From contig NZ_LR733556.1 of NCBI RefSeq assembly GCF_902506265.1, positions 1 through 64,000 of the forward strand: a stretch of 64,000 nucleotides of DNA, read 5' to 3'. Below are positions 22,678-31,395 of the stretch, one piece after another; the first letter of the stretch is position 1, and each line of letters opens with the position of its first letter. The DNA comes from Flavobacterium sp. 9AF. Its GTDB lineage: Bacteria; Bacteroidota; Bacteroidia; Flavobacteriales; Flavobacteriaceae. Made by a program: the position numbers and the translations under genes. The notes under the pieces were generated by a model that saw only the letters and a list, made by a program, of their open reading frames with translations, was not told the DNA's origin and did no database searches.

Positions 22678-23580
22678 ATGAAAATAGTAATTACAGGTTC
22701 ATTGGGCAATATAAGTAAACCGTTAGCAGAAGAGTTGATTGAAAAAGGACATCGTGTAGTTGTTGTAAGCAGTAAACAGGAAAGAGTTAAAGCCATTGAA
22801 GATATTGGAGCAACAGCGGCAATTGGCACTATGGAAGACGTAAGTTTTTTAACTGAAGCCTATAAGGGAGCAGATATTATATACGCAATGGAATCTCTTG
22901 CATATGGGGCATTTTTTGATAAAAATTTAGATTTTATAGATGCAAATACAAGAATTGGAAATTGCCATAAAGAAGCCATCCAGCAAGCAGGTGTAAAAAA
23001 GGTGGTACATTTAAGTAGTATTGGAGCACACACCAATAAAGGAATAGGAATTTTAAAATTTCATTATAATGTAGAGAAGTTGTTGAGTGAACTTCCAGCT
23101 GATGTTTCTATAAAATTTATGCGTCCTGTTGGGTTTTATTATAATATGTTTCAATTTGTTGATAGCATAAAAAGACAAGGCACTATCTTTTCTAATTATG
23201 GAGGCGATGTAAAAGAACCTTGGGTTTCGCCTTTAGATATTGCATCAACAATTGCAGAAGAAATGGACAAGCCATTTGAAGGGAGAGAGGTTAGATATAT
23301 TGTTAGTGATGAGGTTTCGCCAAATCAAATCGCTAAAACTTTAGGAAAAGCTATTGATATACCCAATTTAAAATGGGAAACTATTCCAACAGAACAAATG
23401 TTAAATGGTATGATAGCTGTAGGAATGAATCCTGAAACAGCAAAAGGATTTATAGAGATGAATGAAGCAAGAGTAAACGGGATTTTATATGAAGATTATT
23501 ATAAAAGCAAACCAGTATTAGGAAAAATAAAACTAGAAGATTTTGCTAAAGACTTCGCAAACGTTTTTAAAAAAGAATAA
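22678..23580 (+). CDS. NmrA-like NAD(P)-binding protein
   Basis: 300 residues. An atypical short-chain dehydrogenase: Rossmann motif ITGSLGNISKPLAEEL (4-19), then strand HRVVVVSSKQERVKAIED, HLSSIGAH near 113-120, and a substrate-binding C-terminal half with FMRPVGFYYNMF. It lacks the classical YxxxK pair, as NmrA-like and quinone-oxidoreductase (QorB-like) proteins do, so it may sense NADP or reduce quinones. It is preceded by the shared GACCTTTGTA motif. Confidence 0.82.
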   Translation: MKIVITGSLGNISKPLAEELIEKGHRVVVVSSKQERVKAIEDIGATAAIGTMEDVSFLTEAYKGADIIYAMESLAYGAFFDKNLDFIDANTRIGNCHKEAIQQAGVKKVVHLSSIGAHTNKGIGILKFHYNVEKLLSELPADVSIKFMRPVGFYYNMFQFVDSIKRQGTIFSNYGGDVKEPWVSPLDIASTIAEEMDKPFEGREVRYIVSDEVSPNQIAKTLGKAIDIPNLKWETIPTEQMLNGMIAVGMNPETAKGFIEMNEARVNGILYEDYYKSKPVLGKIKLEDFAKDFANVFKKE

Positions 23581-23605
23581 AAAACATATTCAAAAGATAA
23601 ATTAC

Positions 23606-24001
23606 ATGAAAAACACTTTCTGTTTTAGAAAAGGAAGAACTGGCCAAAACAATGCTTTTAGCCTTAAAAAATAATGACTGGAAATAATTTGGCTCTCTAC
23701 TAACAGAAAATATGATATGCACATTACTAGGATAAAGTTTAATTTCTGGTAGTATTAAGGGAAACGAAGAAGCAATAAAAAGAGCAAAGAAAATGGTTTC
23801 AAGCGGGGTAAGTATGGAACTTTAATATATTTTGTACTGTCAACATAATTTGCGTTATCAATACATAATCAGGTAAGAAAAAATGATATAATTTTGAACG
23901 AACATCTTGCAACGGCTTGTATTCTTGAAAATGGAAAGACATCCAAATTTGATACCTATGTTTCTGATGTTGATGGCGTAAATGCTTTTTTTAACGACTA
24001 A
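23606..24001 (+). pseudogene. SnoaL-like protein, decayed
   Basis: The frames together read EKEELAKTMLLALKNNDWK, ..SLLTENMICTLLG, SIKGNEEAIKRAKKMV and, after more breaks, ILENGKTSKFDTYVSDVDGV then NAFFND. This is the layout of small SnoaL/NTF2-like proteins, with several stops and frameshifts. It lies between the NmrA-like gene and the next AraC gene. No functional product is expected. Confidence 0.7.
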
Positions 24002-24017
24002 ACAAATAAGGTTGTAA

Positions 24018-24938
24018 ATGAAAAATAACAACGTGTTAAGAATTAAGACTATTAGTGAATTTCATCAATTAAGAGGTTTATCTAAACCAGAACACCCTTT
24101 AATTAGTATTGTCGATTTTTCTAAAATTAAACATTCTGTTACTAATAATCCAATTAGTTGGGTACTCGATTTTTATTCTATTTCTTTAAAGAGGATACCA
24201 AATGCAAAAATTAAATACGGACAACAAGAATGCGATTTTGATGAAGGAGTTATGTTTTTTATGACCCCAAATCAGGTTTTTAATGTTAAAGTGAATGATG
24301 AAGTAATGTCAAATCAGTCTGGATGGATACTACTTATTCATCCAGACTTTATTTGGAACAGTTCATTGGCCACAACTATTAAGCAATATGAGTATTTTGA
24401 TTATGCAGTAACTGAAGCATTGTTTTTGTCAGAGAAAGAAGAAATAACCATAAATCATATTATTAATAACATTAAGCAAGAATATCATTCAAATATCGAT
24501 AAGTTTAGTCAAAATATTATTATTTCTCAAATTGAAACATTACTTAATTACTCAGAAAGATTTTACCAAAGACAATTCATTACAAGAAAAATATCTAATC
24601 ATCAAATTCTTGATAAAGTTGAAAATTATTTAAATAATTATTTTAATAATGATGTGTTACTAAAGGAAGGTTTGCCAACAGTGCACGATATGGCTAAGCA
24701 CTTAAACCTTTCAATTGGATATTTAAGTAATCTTTTAAAACAAACTACAAATTTATCAGCACAACAACATATCCACGAAAAATTAATTGAAAAAGCCAAA
24801 GAAAAGCTATCTACAACTCAATTATCAGTTTCAGAAATTGCTTTTGGACTTGGTTTTGAACATAGTCAAAGTTTTTCAAAATTATTTAAGAGAAAAACAA
24901 ATCTAAGTCCATTAGAGTTCAGACAAAGTTTTAATTAA
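24018..24938 (+). CDS. AraC-family regulator, paralogue 1 of 4
   Basis: 306 residues. The N-terminal sensor begins with RIKTISEFHQLRGLSKPEHP and carries KYGQQECDFDEGVMFFMTPN; the C-terminal double HTH is DMAKHLNLSIGYLSNLLKQT and VSEIAFGLGFEHSQSFSKLF with RKTNLSPLEFRQSFN. The same layout, with the words ISEFH, PEHPLIS, YGQQ and FYQRQFITRKI, recurs at 27738, 42313 and 45230. Here it follows a decayed SnoaL gene instead of an SDR, so it may have lost its partner. Confidence 0.88.
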   Translation: MKNNNVLRIKTISEFHQLRGLSKPEHPLISIVDFSKIKHSVTNNPISWVLDFYSISLKRIPNAKIKYGQQECDFDEGVMFFMTPNQVFNVKVNDEVMSNQSGWILLIHPDFIWNSSLATTIKQYEYFDYAVTEALFLSEKEEITINHIINNIKQEYHSNIDKFSQNIIISQIETLLNYSERFYQRQFITRKISNHQILDKVENYLNNYFNNDVLLKEGLPTVHDMAKHLNLSIGYLSNLLKQTTNLSAQQHIHEKLIEKAKEKLSTTQLSVSEIAFGLGFEHSQSFSKLFKRKTNLSPLEFRQSFN

Positions 24939-24982
24939 AAAAATATATTTCGAAATGAGTGAAAATTTGACTTGGTGAATTT

Positions 24983-25289
24983 ATGAATGTTGAAAAGAGA
25001 ATAGGTATTATTATACCAGCTGAAAAATTTGAAGAAGGTAGAAATCTATCATACAAAACGATTGTTGTTTTGGAGAATTTGAAGCAAAAAAACAGTACAA
25101 ATTACAGATTTGTATAAACCTGAAGAAGACCTTATAGGTAAACAAGTAATTGCTGGAATTAATTTTCCCCCCAAATAAATAGCCAATATTATGAGTGAAT
25201 GTTTAGTTTTTGGAAGAGTTGGAGATAATAAAGAAGTAACACTTATAAAACCTGAAAGGGAAATAAAAAATGGTACACGGATTGGATAA
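24983..25289 (+). pseudogene. CsaA-like tRNA-binding protein, frameshifted
   Basis: From ATG at 24983 the frame gives MNVEKRIGIIIPAEKFEEGR then breaks. In other frames it continues ITDLYKPEEDLIGKQVIAG, INFPPKQIANIMSECLVFG and TLIKPEREIKNGTRIG. These are the signature segments of CsaA/YgjH proteins (EMAP-II-like tRNA-binding fold). At least two frameshifts break the gene, so it is inactive. Confidence 0.8.
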
Positions 25290-25310
25290 ATCAACCCGTG
25301 TGTCTTTTTT
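25275..25310 (+). terminator. Hairpin with T-run
   Basis: ACACGG and CCGTGT form a 6-7 bp stem around a 15-base loop, followed by TCTTTTTT. It ends the CsaA-like pseudogene and lies against the end of the convergent azoreductase gene. Confidence 0.55.
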
Positions 25311-25911
25311 AATCAATAATAATACTATCAATTGCTCTTTGTAATGCAGTGTCTTGAACTACAGGAATATGTACGCCTTCAACTCTAAAAACGGTCAAAT
25401 CGGTCATTCCTAAAAATCCTAAAAAAGATTCTAAATAGGGAGCTACAAAATCATTTGCTTTACCTTGCTCATCAGTATATATTCCACCTGAACTCATAGC
25501 AACATAAACTTTTTTATCTTTTACAAATCCAATTGGTTTGCCTTCTTGTGTATATCCAAAAGTAACACCACGACGAGTAATATGGTCAATCCAAGATTTT
25601 AACGAAGAATGAATGGTTCTATTGATTAATGGTGCTCCAATTACAAGAATATCGGCATCAAATAATTGTTTAATTAATTTATCAGATAAATTCAGTTTTT
25701 GCTTAATTTCATCTGTAATATGCTCATCTGGCGTAAACATAGCCTGAAGTGTTTCAAGTGAAAAATGCGGAATGTTGCTTTCTACTACATCTAGTTTTTC
25801 AACAGGACTATCAGGATATTTTGCAATAATTTTATCTACAATTGCATTTCCTAACTTTTTACTAAAGGATTGTTCACCCATTATACTTGAGTCAATTTGT
25901 AATATTTTCAT
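25309..25911 (-). CDS. azoR: FMN-dependent NADH-azoreductase
   Basis: 200 residues, full length. Flavodoxin-like fold: ILQIDSSIMGEQSFSKKLG with the FMN phosphate loop, LVIGAPLINRTIHSSLKSWI (about 90-109), RRGVTFGYTQEG and MSSGGIYTDEQGKANDF near 138-155, all AzoR marks. It reduces quinones and azo dyes by two electrons with NADH. It is in one operon with a DoxX-like gene and divergent from an HxlR regulator, the usual arrangement of a quinone or electrophile response. Confidence 0.9.
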   Translation of the reverse strand: MKILQIDSSIMGEQSFSKKLGNAIVDKIIAKYPDSPVEKLDVVESNIPHFSLETLQAMFTPDEHITDEIKQKLNLSDKLIKQLFDADILVIGAPLINRTIHSSLKSWIDHITRRGVTFGYTQEGKPIGFVKDKKVYVAMSSGGIYTDEQGKANDFVAPYLESFLGFLGMTDLTVFRVEGVHIPVVQDTALQRAIDSIIID

Positions 25912-25919
25912 TTTCTTAA

Positions 25920-26282
25920 TTATTTTAAATTTTGTAATCTGTTGTAACTCATATAAGATGTTATTAAAATAGCGAGAAAAATAAAACCTACTAAAACTTT
26001 ACTCGCAGGATCTTTTACTGCATAATGTGCTATTGATGCAGAAGCAAACATTATGGCAAAACCAATGTATGCTGCTTCTTTCAATAATCGGGATGGTAAC
26101 CAAATAAAAATAGCCCCAATGAATTTTGCAATTCCTAATTCTATTCTAAAGTAATCAGGAAATCCTAAGTGATGCATTGAAGTTTTGACCTCGGGTTTTA
26201 ATAATGTTTCGAAACCAATAAATAGCATCATAGCTGAAATAATTCCTGTTGTAACGTAATACGTTATTCTTGTTTTTTTCAT
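25920..26282 (-). CDS. DoxX-like membrane protein
   Basis: 120 residues with four membrane helices (about 9-25, 45-62, 70-90, 95-112). Typical segments are YYVTTGIISAMMLFIGFETL, LGFPDYFRIELGIAKFIGAI and EAAYIGFAIMFASASIAHYA, those of the DoxX-like family seen beside HxlR regulators in Bacteroidota. The family is linked to redox and thiol stress, but the activity is not known. The gene lies upstream of azoR with an 8-base gap, so the two are co-transcribed. Confidence 0.85.
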   Translation of the reverse strand: MKKTRITYYVTTGIISAMMLFIGFETLLKPEVKTSMHHLGFPDYFRIELGIAKFIGAIFIWLPSRLLKEAAYIGFAIMFASASIAHYAVKDPASKVLVGFIFLAILITSYMSYNRLQNLK

Positions 26283-26329
26283 TTCTTAACTTTTTAATTG
26301 TATGTATTACTACAAAATTATTTATATTT

Positions 26330-26385
26330 ACTTTCTAAAGTATAGTAGTTTCTAAAATGTAAGTAGTATCTTTTAGGAAAGTAGT
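26330..26385. promoter_or_regulatory. Likely HxlR operator region
   Basis: The spacer between the divergent DoxX/azoR and HxlR genes contains ACTTTCTAAA and TTTAGGAAAGT as an inverted pair, with AGTAG repeated three times between and after them (AGTAGTTTC, AGTAGTATC, AGTAGTT). HxlR proteins bind short dyads between divergent genes; the assignment is by position and symmetry. Confidence 0.5.
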
Positions 26386-26404
26386 TAATAAAAATCTATA
26401 AAAT

Positions 26405-26767
26405 ATGGCGATAAGTAAATTAAAATTAACACCAATAGAATGTAATAATAGTTTATCAGCAACAGAAGATGCCTTGTATGTTTTGGGTGGCAGATGGACA
26501 ATTAGAGTAATGATTGCGATTTTGGGAGGACATTCCCGGTTTAATGATTTGCAGCGTTCTCTCAACAAAATATCAGCAAAAGTATTATCTAATGAATTGA
26601 AAAAATTAGAAATCAATCATCTAATAGAAAGAAAAGTTTTTGCTGACCAAACTCCTGTTTTAGTAGAATATATACCAACAGAATATAGTCAATCTTTAAA
26701 AACCATAATTACAGCTTTGGCAGATTGGGGAAAAAGTCATAAAATGAAAATAATTAAGAATGAATAA
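26405..26767 (+). CDS. HxlR-family transcriptional regulator
   Basis: 120 residues. The winged helix is clear: ALYVLGGRWTIRVMIAILGG, HSRFNDLQRSLNKISAKVLS, NELKKLEINHLIERKVF and VEYIPTEYSQSLKTIITALA. There is one conserved Cys near the start (PIECNN), the position used for redox or quinone sensing in YodB/QorR-like members. It probably represses the divergent DoxX-azoR pair and perhaps the SDR downstream. Confidence 0.9.
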   Translation: MAISKLKLTPIECNNSLSATEDALYVLGGRWTIRVMIAILGGHSRFNDLQRSLNKISAKVLSNELKKLEINHLIERKVFADQTPVLVEYIPTEYSQSLKTIITALADWGKSHKMKIIKNE

Positions 26768-26885
26768 GTAGAACGAATCTAGAAATAGTATTTATTGTAT
26801 TTTTTTGAATACACACTTCAGAGATTTGGATAATTCTAGGAATGCGATTTAATTGAATTTTGTATTCAAATAAAAATTCAAAAAA

Positions 26886-27719
26886 ATGAGTACAAAAAAA
26901 GTGTGGTTTATCACAGGAACATCAAAAGGACTTGGATTAGCTTTAACTAAATTAGCTTTATCGCAAGGGCATAAAGTCGTAGCAACTTCAAGAGATACTG
27001 AAACATTGCGGAAGTCTATAACAGAATATCATGATGCATTTTTACCATTAAATGTTGATATTACTTCAGATGAAGAAGTTAAAAAAGCTATTGAACAAGG
27101 TATCAAAAAATTTGGAAGAATAGATGTAGCTGTAAATAATGCTGGATACTCACTGGTAGGAAGTATTGAAGAAATCTCAGACAAAGAATTTCGTCAAACA
27201 GTAGATGTTAACTTGTTTGGAACTGTTAATGTAATTCGCAATGTAATGCCTTATTTAAGAGAACAACAATCGGGTCACATTATTAATATTGCTTCCAACG
27301 CTGGTTATGTGGGTTTTGCTAACGCGACAAGTTACAATGCCTCAAAATTTGCAATTGTAGGAATTTCGGAAGCATTAATACAAGAACTAAGGCCATTTGG
27401 TATAAATGTCACAGTAGTAGCTCCAGGTCAATTCAGAACAAGTTTTATGGAAAAAGGTTCTATGCAATTTGCAAAAAATAGAATACCTGTTTATGGTTTA
27501 AATGAAGCAGAACAATTATGGACTAGTTTTAGTGGACAACAACAAGGAGATCCTGAAAAATTAGTAAAAATATTAACTGAAATAGTTGAATTAGAAAATT
27601 CACCTATACGATTATTGTTAGGTACTGATACCTATGAATTGATAAAAGAACATAGAGAAAAAGAAGAGCAAGATTTTGAAAAATGGAAGCATTTAACCCT
27701 TTCAACAGATTTTAACTAA
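26886..27719 (+). CDS. SDR-family oxidoreductase
   Basis: 277 residues, longer than the FabG type. Motifs TGTSKGLG (11-18), NNAGYS (about 86-91), INIASNAGYVGFANATSYNA with the Ser and YNASK as catalytic Tyr/Lys, and VVAPGQFRTSF. Close relative of 41399-42238. It is directly followed by an AraC gene, and the HxlR gene is upstream; the substrate is probably a small carbonyl compound. Confidence 0.9.
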   Translation: MSTKKVWFITGTSKGLGLALTKLALSQGHKVVATSRDTETLRKSITEYHDAFLPLNVDITSDEEVKKAIEQGIKKFGRIDVAVNNAGYSLVGSIEEISDKEFRQTVDVNLFGTVNVIRNVMPYLREQQSGHIINIASNAGYVGFANATSYNASKFAIVGISEALIQELRPFGINVTVVAPGQFRTSFMEKGSMQFAKNRIPVYGLNEAEQLWTSFSGQQQGDPEKLVKILTEIVELENSPIRLLLGTDTYELIKEHREKEEQDFEKWKHLTLSTDFN

Positions 27720-27737
27720 TTATTTATCATTTTACCA

Positions 27738-28658
27738 ATGAAAAAAGTAGGAAACAATCCACATGTTTTTAATTCAATATCAGAATTACATAAGGAGTTA
27801 GCTTTAACAAAGCCCAAGCATCCATTGATAAGTGTTATAAATTTCGAGGAAATAAAATGCTTTGATAATGATAGTCTAAGCCGTGTTTCCTACGAATTTT
27901 ATTGTATTGCTCTAAAAAAGAACTTTGAAGGCAAAATGAAATATGGACAACAATATTACGATTTTGATGAAGGAGTTATGACATTTTTTTCACCAATGCA
28001 AGTGGTTACTACTGAAATTGTTGAAGGATTGAAATTGAAAGGTTATTGGTTAGTTGTACATCCAACCTTTTTGGTGGGTTATTCGTTGATGAAATCTATT
28101 AAAGACTATGGTTTCTTTTCTTATTCAGTAAATGAAGCTTTACATTTATCTGAACAGGAAGAAGAAATTATAGAAAATATTTTTAAAAACATTGAACGAG
28201 AATATCAAAGCAATATAGATCAATTTAGTCAAAGCGTAATTATTGCACAGATAGAGTTGCTTTTACAATATTGCAACCGTTTTTACAATCGTCAATTCAT
28301 TACGAGAAAAATTTACAACGATGAAATTCTAATACGTTTAGAAAATATTTTATCTAGTTATTTTAATGATGAAAAAGAAATTGGAACTAAAACACCATCA
28401 GTCAAATATGTTTCTGAACAACTTAATCTTTCAGCAAATTATTTAAGCGATATGTTGCGAAGCATTACAGGTCAAACAACCCAACAACATATCCACAATA
28501 AATTGATAGAGAAGGCAAAAGAATTATTAACCAGCACCAATTTGACAATAAGTGAAATTGCTTTTCAACTGGGCTTTGTACATCCTCAATCTTTTAATAA
28601 ACTCTTTAAGAAAAAAACAGATGTTACGCCAATGGAGTTTAGAAAATCTTTTAATTAG
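27738..28658 (+). CDS. AraC-family regulator, paralogue 2 of 4
   Basis: 306 residues with the same two parts as 24018-24938: the sensor with SISELHKELALTKPKHPLIS, KYGQQYYDFDEGVMTFFSPM and FYNRQFITRKI, and the double HTH (YVSEQLNLSANYLSDMLRSI, ISEIAFQLGFVHPQSFNKLF). The gene follows the SDR stop by 18 bases, so it is translated from the same message. It is more diverged than the other three. Confidence 0.88.
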   Translation: MKKVGNNPHVFNSISELHKELALTKPKHPLISVINFEEIKCFDNDSLSRVSYEFYCIALKKNFEGKMKYGQQYYDFDEGVMTFFSPMQVVTTEIVEGLKLKGYWLVVHPTFLVGYSLMKSIKDYGFFSYSVNEALHLSEQEEEIIENIFKNIEREYQSNIDQFSQSVIIAQIELLLQYCNRFYNRQFITRKIYNDEILIRLENILSSYFNDEKEIGTKTPSVKYVSEQLNLSANYLSDMLRSITGQTTQQHIHNKLIEKAKELLTSTNLTISEIAFQLGFVHPQSFNKLFKKKTDVTPMEFRKSFN

Positions 28659-28683
28659 AGCTTAAATAATATAAAAGAAACGT

Positions 28684-29649
28684 TTAACTATTCTTCGAAT
28701 ATTTTTTCGGCTTCATTCCAATATGTTCTTCAAATATTTTTCCAAAATGACTCATATTTGTAAAACCTAATTGATAACCTACTTCTGATACCGTGACTTT
28801 TTTTTCTTTTAGTAAACGAGCTGCTTCTTTCATTCTAAAACTTTGATAATAATTATAAATACTATTTCCAAAAATTTGTTTGAACAATTTTTTTAGTTTT
28901 GATTCACTCATTCTTGCTAGATTTGCAAGTTCAGACAGTAAAGGTGGTACATCCAATTTTTGTAATATTTTATCACGAATTTTATAGAGCATTAAAACGT
29001 CATCTTCATTCAAGTTTTGTAAAGGACTATTTTCTCTTTTAAATAATTCAGCAAAAAGCAAACAAACTATTTCTTCTGCTTTTATTCTGTAATAAGTGTT
29101 TTGTAAATTTACAGGAACGTCACATTCGATTATTTCATTGGCAACCTTTTGGATGCGAGGTGTAATTACTTCTTCAAATAATAAATGATGCTCGGTGTTT
29201 AAAATCTCATCGTATATTAATAGACCATGTTGTTCTCCTAATAATTCTTTTAATCTTGATTTATCTATTCCTAAAAGTATTGTTCTATATTTCGTTCTTT
29301 TGGGAATCAGCATATCAAGATCTATTTTGCCTTTGCCAATTTGAACTGTAGGTAAATCTTTTGCAGTTAATTCGTTCTCATCACCCTTATTGTCAAAAAA
29401 TATATTTGTGAAATTGATAATAATTCTATCAGAAGCATCGGTATCACCTCTTTTTACAACCAACATATCTTCGTAGAGTTCATAATTACGAATCATTATT
29501 CCAAATCCATTATCTAAAAGCAATCCTTTTAAATAGCCTTTTCCCTTTTCTGAAGGTATTGTCAATTTTCCATTCTCTAATGGTATTTGTAGGCTATCGG
29601 CAAACTTTTGAAGCATGCCTATCTGTCGTTTTAAAGCAATATTGATCAT
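28684..29649 (-). CDS. AraC-family regulator, divergent from an exporter operon
   Basis: 321 residues. Sensor part with long helices (MLQKFADSLQIPLENGKLTI, NFTNIFFDNKGDE). C-terminal double HTH: LSELANLARMSESKLKKLFK and VTVSEVGYQLGFTNMSHFGK with EEHIGMKPKKY at the end. It is of a different type from the paralogous AraC proteins. It is divergent from the ABC exporter at 29745-33856 and is the obvious candidate to regulate it. Confidence 0.88.
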   Translation of the reverse strand: MINIALKRQIGMLQKFADSLQIPLENGKLTIPSEKGKGYLKGLLLDNGFGIMIRNYELYEDMLVVKRGDTDASDRIIINFTNIFFDNKGDENELTAKDLPTVQIGKGKIDLDMLIPKRTKYRTILLGIDKSRLKELLGEQHGLLIYDEILNTEHHLLFEEVITPRIQKVANEIIECDVPVNLQNTYYRIKAEEIVCLLFAELFKRENSPLQNLNEDDVLMLYKIRDKILQKLDVPPLLSELANLARMSESKLKKLFKQIFGNSIYNYYQSFRMKEAARLLKEKKVTVSEVGYQLGFTNMSHFGKIFEEHIGMKPKKYSKNS

Positions 29650-29676
29650 TTGTACCGTTTGCGAATATTTTTATAT

Positions 29677-29725
29677 CAAATATAGGTATTTTGTTTCATA
29701 AAGACATAATATTTTTGTCCCATAA
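29677..29725. promoter_or_regulatory. Divergent promoter region with direct repeats
   Basis: TTTTGTTTCATAA (29689-29701) and TTTTGTCCCATAA (29713-29725) are direct repeats 24 bases apart, a usual spacing for AraC binding. CAAATATA at 29677-29684 is the complement of TATATTTG, the -7 element for the minus-strand AraC gene. Confidence 0.55.
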
Positions 29726-29744
29726 TAAATTAAAATGATGATGT

Positions 29745-30437
29745 ATGATTGCTGAAATAATAGAGGCAAATAAAATTTATGAAACGCCAGCTGGAAAATT
29801 TTCCGCATTAAGCAAGTCTAATGTACAACTAAATGAAGGGGAATTGCTTCTTATTATTGGACCATCAGGCTCTGGAAAAACTACTTTGCTTTCATTAATT
29901 GGGTGTTTAATTGAACCAACTGATGGAGAAGTAATAATTGATGGAAAAACAATATCCAAAATGAGTGCTAAAGAAATGGCACTAATAAGATTAAATACAA
30001 TTGGTTTTGTTTTTCAACAATTTAATTTATTAGCACCACTGACTGCTGAACAAAATGTTGGATTTCCATTGCTGATGCAAAACCTGTCAACACCTGAGAT
30101 TAATAGGAAAGTGGAAGAGGCTTTAAATAGGGTTAACATGACTGAACACAAAAAAAAATTACCGCAGCAGCTTTCTGGAGGACAGCAACAACGAATTGCA
30201 ATTGCAAGGGCTTTGGTAACTAATCCTAAAATCATTCTATGTGATGAGCCTACTGCATCCTTAGATAAAGATAGTGTGCAAATTGTTATGAAAGAATTAA
30301 AGGAACTGGCTAGAAAAGGAAAAGCAGTTGCAGTTGTAACTCATGATCCGAGATTAATTGAATATGCTGACAGAGCTATTGAAGTAAAAAATGGTAAAGT
30401 GGAAACACTTGAAAATTGGAAAGAATTTAGTAAATAA
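29745..30437 (+). CDS. ABC exporter ATP-binding protein (DevA/MacB-like)
   Basis: 230 residues, normal length for this class. Walker A GPSGSGKT (39-46), Q-loop FQQFN, signature LSGGQQQR, Walker B ILCDEPTASLD and the H-loop VTHDPR. It energises a MacB- or DevC-type permease in the inner membrane. Together with the next three genes it makes a complete trans-envelope exporter. Confidence 0.92.
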   Translation: MIAEIIEANKIYETPAGKFSALSKSNVQLNEGELLLIIGPSGSGKTTLLSLIGCLIEPTDGEVIIDGKTISKMSAKEMALIRLNTIGFVFQQFNLLAPLTAEQNVGFPLLMQNLSTPEINRKVEEALNRVNMTEHKKKLPQQLSGGQQQRIAIARALVTNPKIILCDEPTASLDKDSVQIVMKELKELARKGKAVAVVTHDPRLIEYADRAIEVKNGKVETLENWKEFSK

Positions 30438-30439
30438 AA

Positions 30440-31390
30440 ATGAAAAAGATGAAAAAAGTAAGCGCATGTTTTCTAATGAGTATAGTTTTATTACTCACTA
30501 TTATTTCTTGTCAAAACGCGAATAAGCAAGAAAATATAATAACTAATATGCCTCCTAAAGAAATAACAAAGGTTTTAGGGATTGCGAAAATTGAACCAGA
30601 AGACGGATTATTGTTTATTTATGCTAAAAGTAATGGAACAATATCTGATTTGGTTGGTAATGAAAATAAAAATGTGCAGAAAGGTGATGTTTTAATTGAA
30701 TTAGATAATAAATCAGAATTAACTCAATTAGCTTTAGAAAAAAGCAAAATTGCAACTCAAAATTTTTCTGTTGAATATAGTGAAGAAATTTTAAATATTG
30801 TAAACGTAGATTTACAAAAAGCAAAAGAAGATTTGATAATCAACCAAAAGCTATTTGAAGCTAAGGCCATTACTGAAATGGCATTAAATGATAGTAAAGC
30901 TAAAGTAGAAAAGTTGCAAATCGAATACAACAAACAGCTATTCGATATTAAACAAAATAAGAGTAAACGGAATGAAATTGAAGCAAATATTGATTACAAA
31001 AAAATAGTACTTTCTGACAAAATGATAAGAGCACCTTTTGACGGTAAAGTTTTACAATGGGATGTTCACTTAGGAGATTACATTACTACTGGACAAAAAA
31101 TAGGACAGTTTGCACCAGATGGTGATTTAGTGGCAATAACTGAAGTTGACGAACTTTATGCTGATAAAATAGAACTAGGAATGAAAGCCGAAATTTTATC
31201 ACAGTTGGATGGACAAAAAATGGCCGATGGTGAAGTCGTTTTTATGGGCAATTTTTTGAAGAAAAAATCATTATTTTCTGATGAAAATACTGTTGAAGAT
31301 CGAAGAGTGAGGACAATTAAAGTCCGTTTATTTCAATCTTCAAAAACAATTATTAATGCAAGGGTTGATTGTGTAATAAAACTAAAATAG
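30440..31390 (+). CDS. HlyD/DevB-type periplasmic adaptor lipoprotein
   Basis: 316 residues. The signal has a lipobox (TIISCQNAN), so the adaptor is probably lipid-anchored. Then comes a barrel-sandwich half (SDLVGNENKNVQKGDVLIEL), a long coiled coil (about 105-185, rich in Lys/Glu/Ile), and the second half-motif IRAPFDGKVLQWDVHLGDYI. It starts 2 bases after the ATPase stop and bridges permease and TolC-like pore. Confidence 0.88.
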   Translation: MKKMKKVSACFLMSIVLLLTIISCQNANKQENIITNMPPKEITKVLGIAKIEPEDGLLFIYAKSNGTISDLVGNENKNVQKGDVLIELDNKSELTQLALEKSKIATQNFSVEYSEEILNIVNVDLQKAKEDLIINQKLFEAKAITEMALNDSKAKVEKLQIEYNKQLFDIKQNKSKRNEIEANIDYKKIVLSDKMIRAPFDGKVLQWDVHLGDYITTGQKIGQFAPDGDLVAITEVDELYADKIELGMKAEILSQLDGQKMADGEVVFMGNFLKKKSLFSDENTVEDRRVRTIKVRLFQSSKTIINARVDCVIKLK

Positions 31391-31395
31391 TGATT

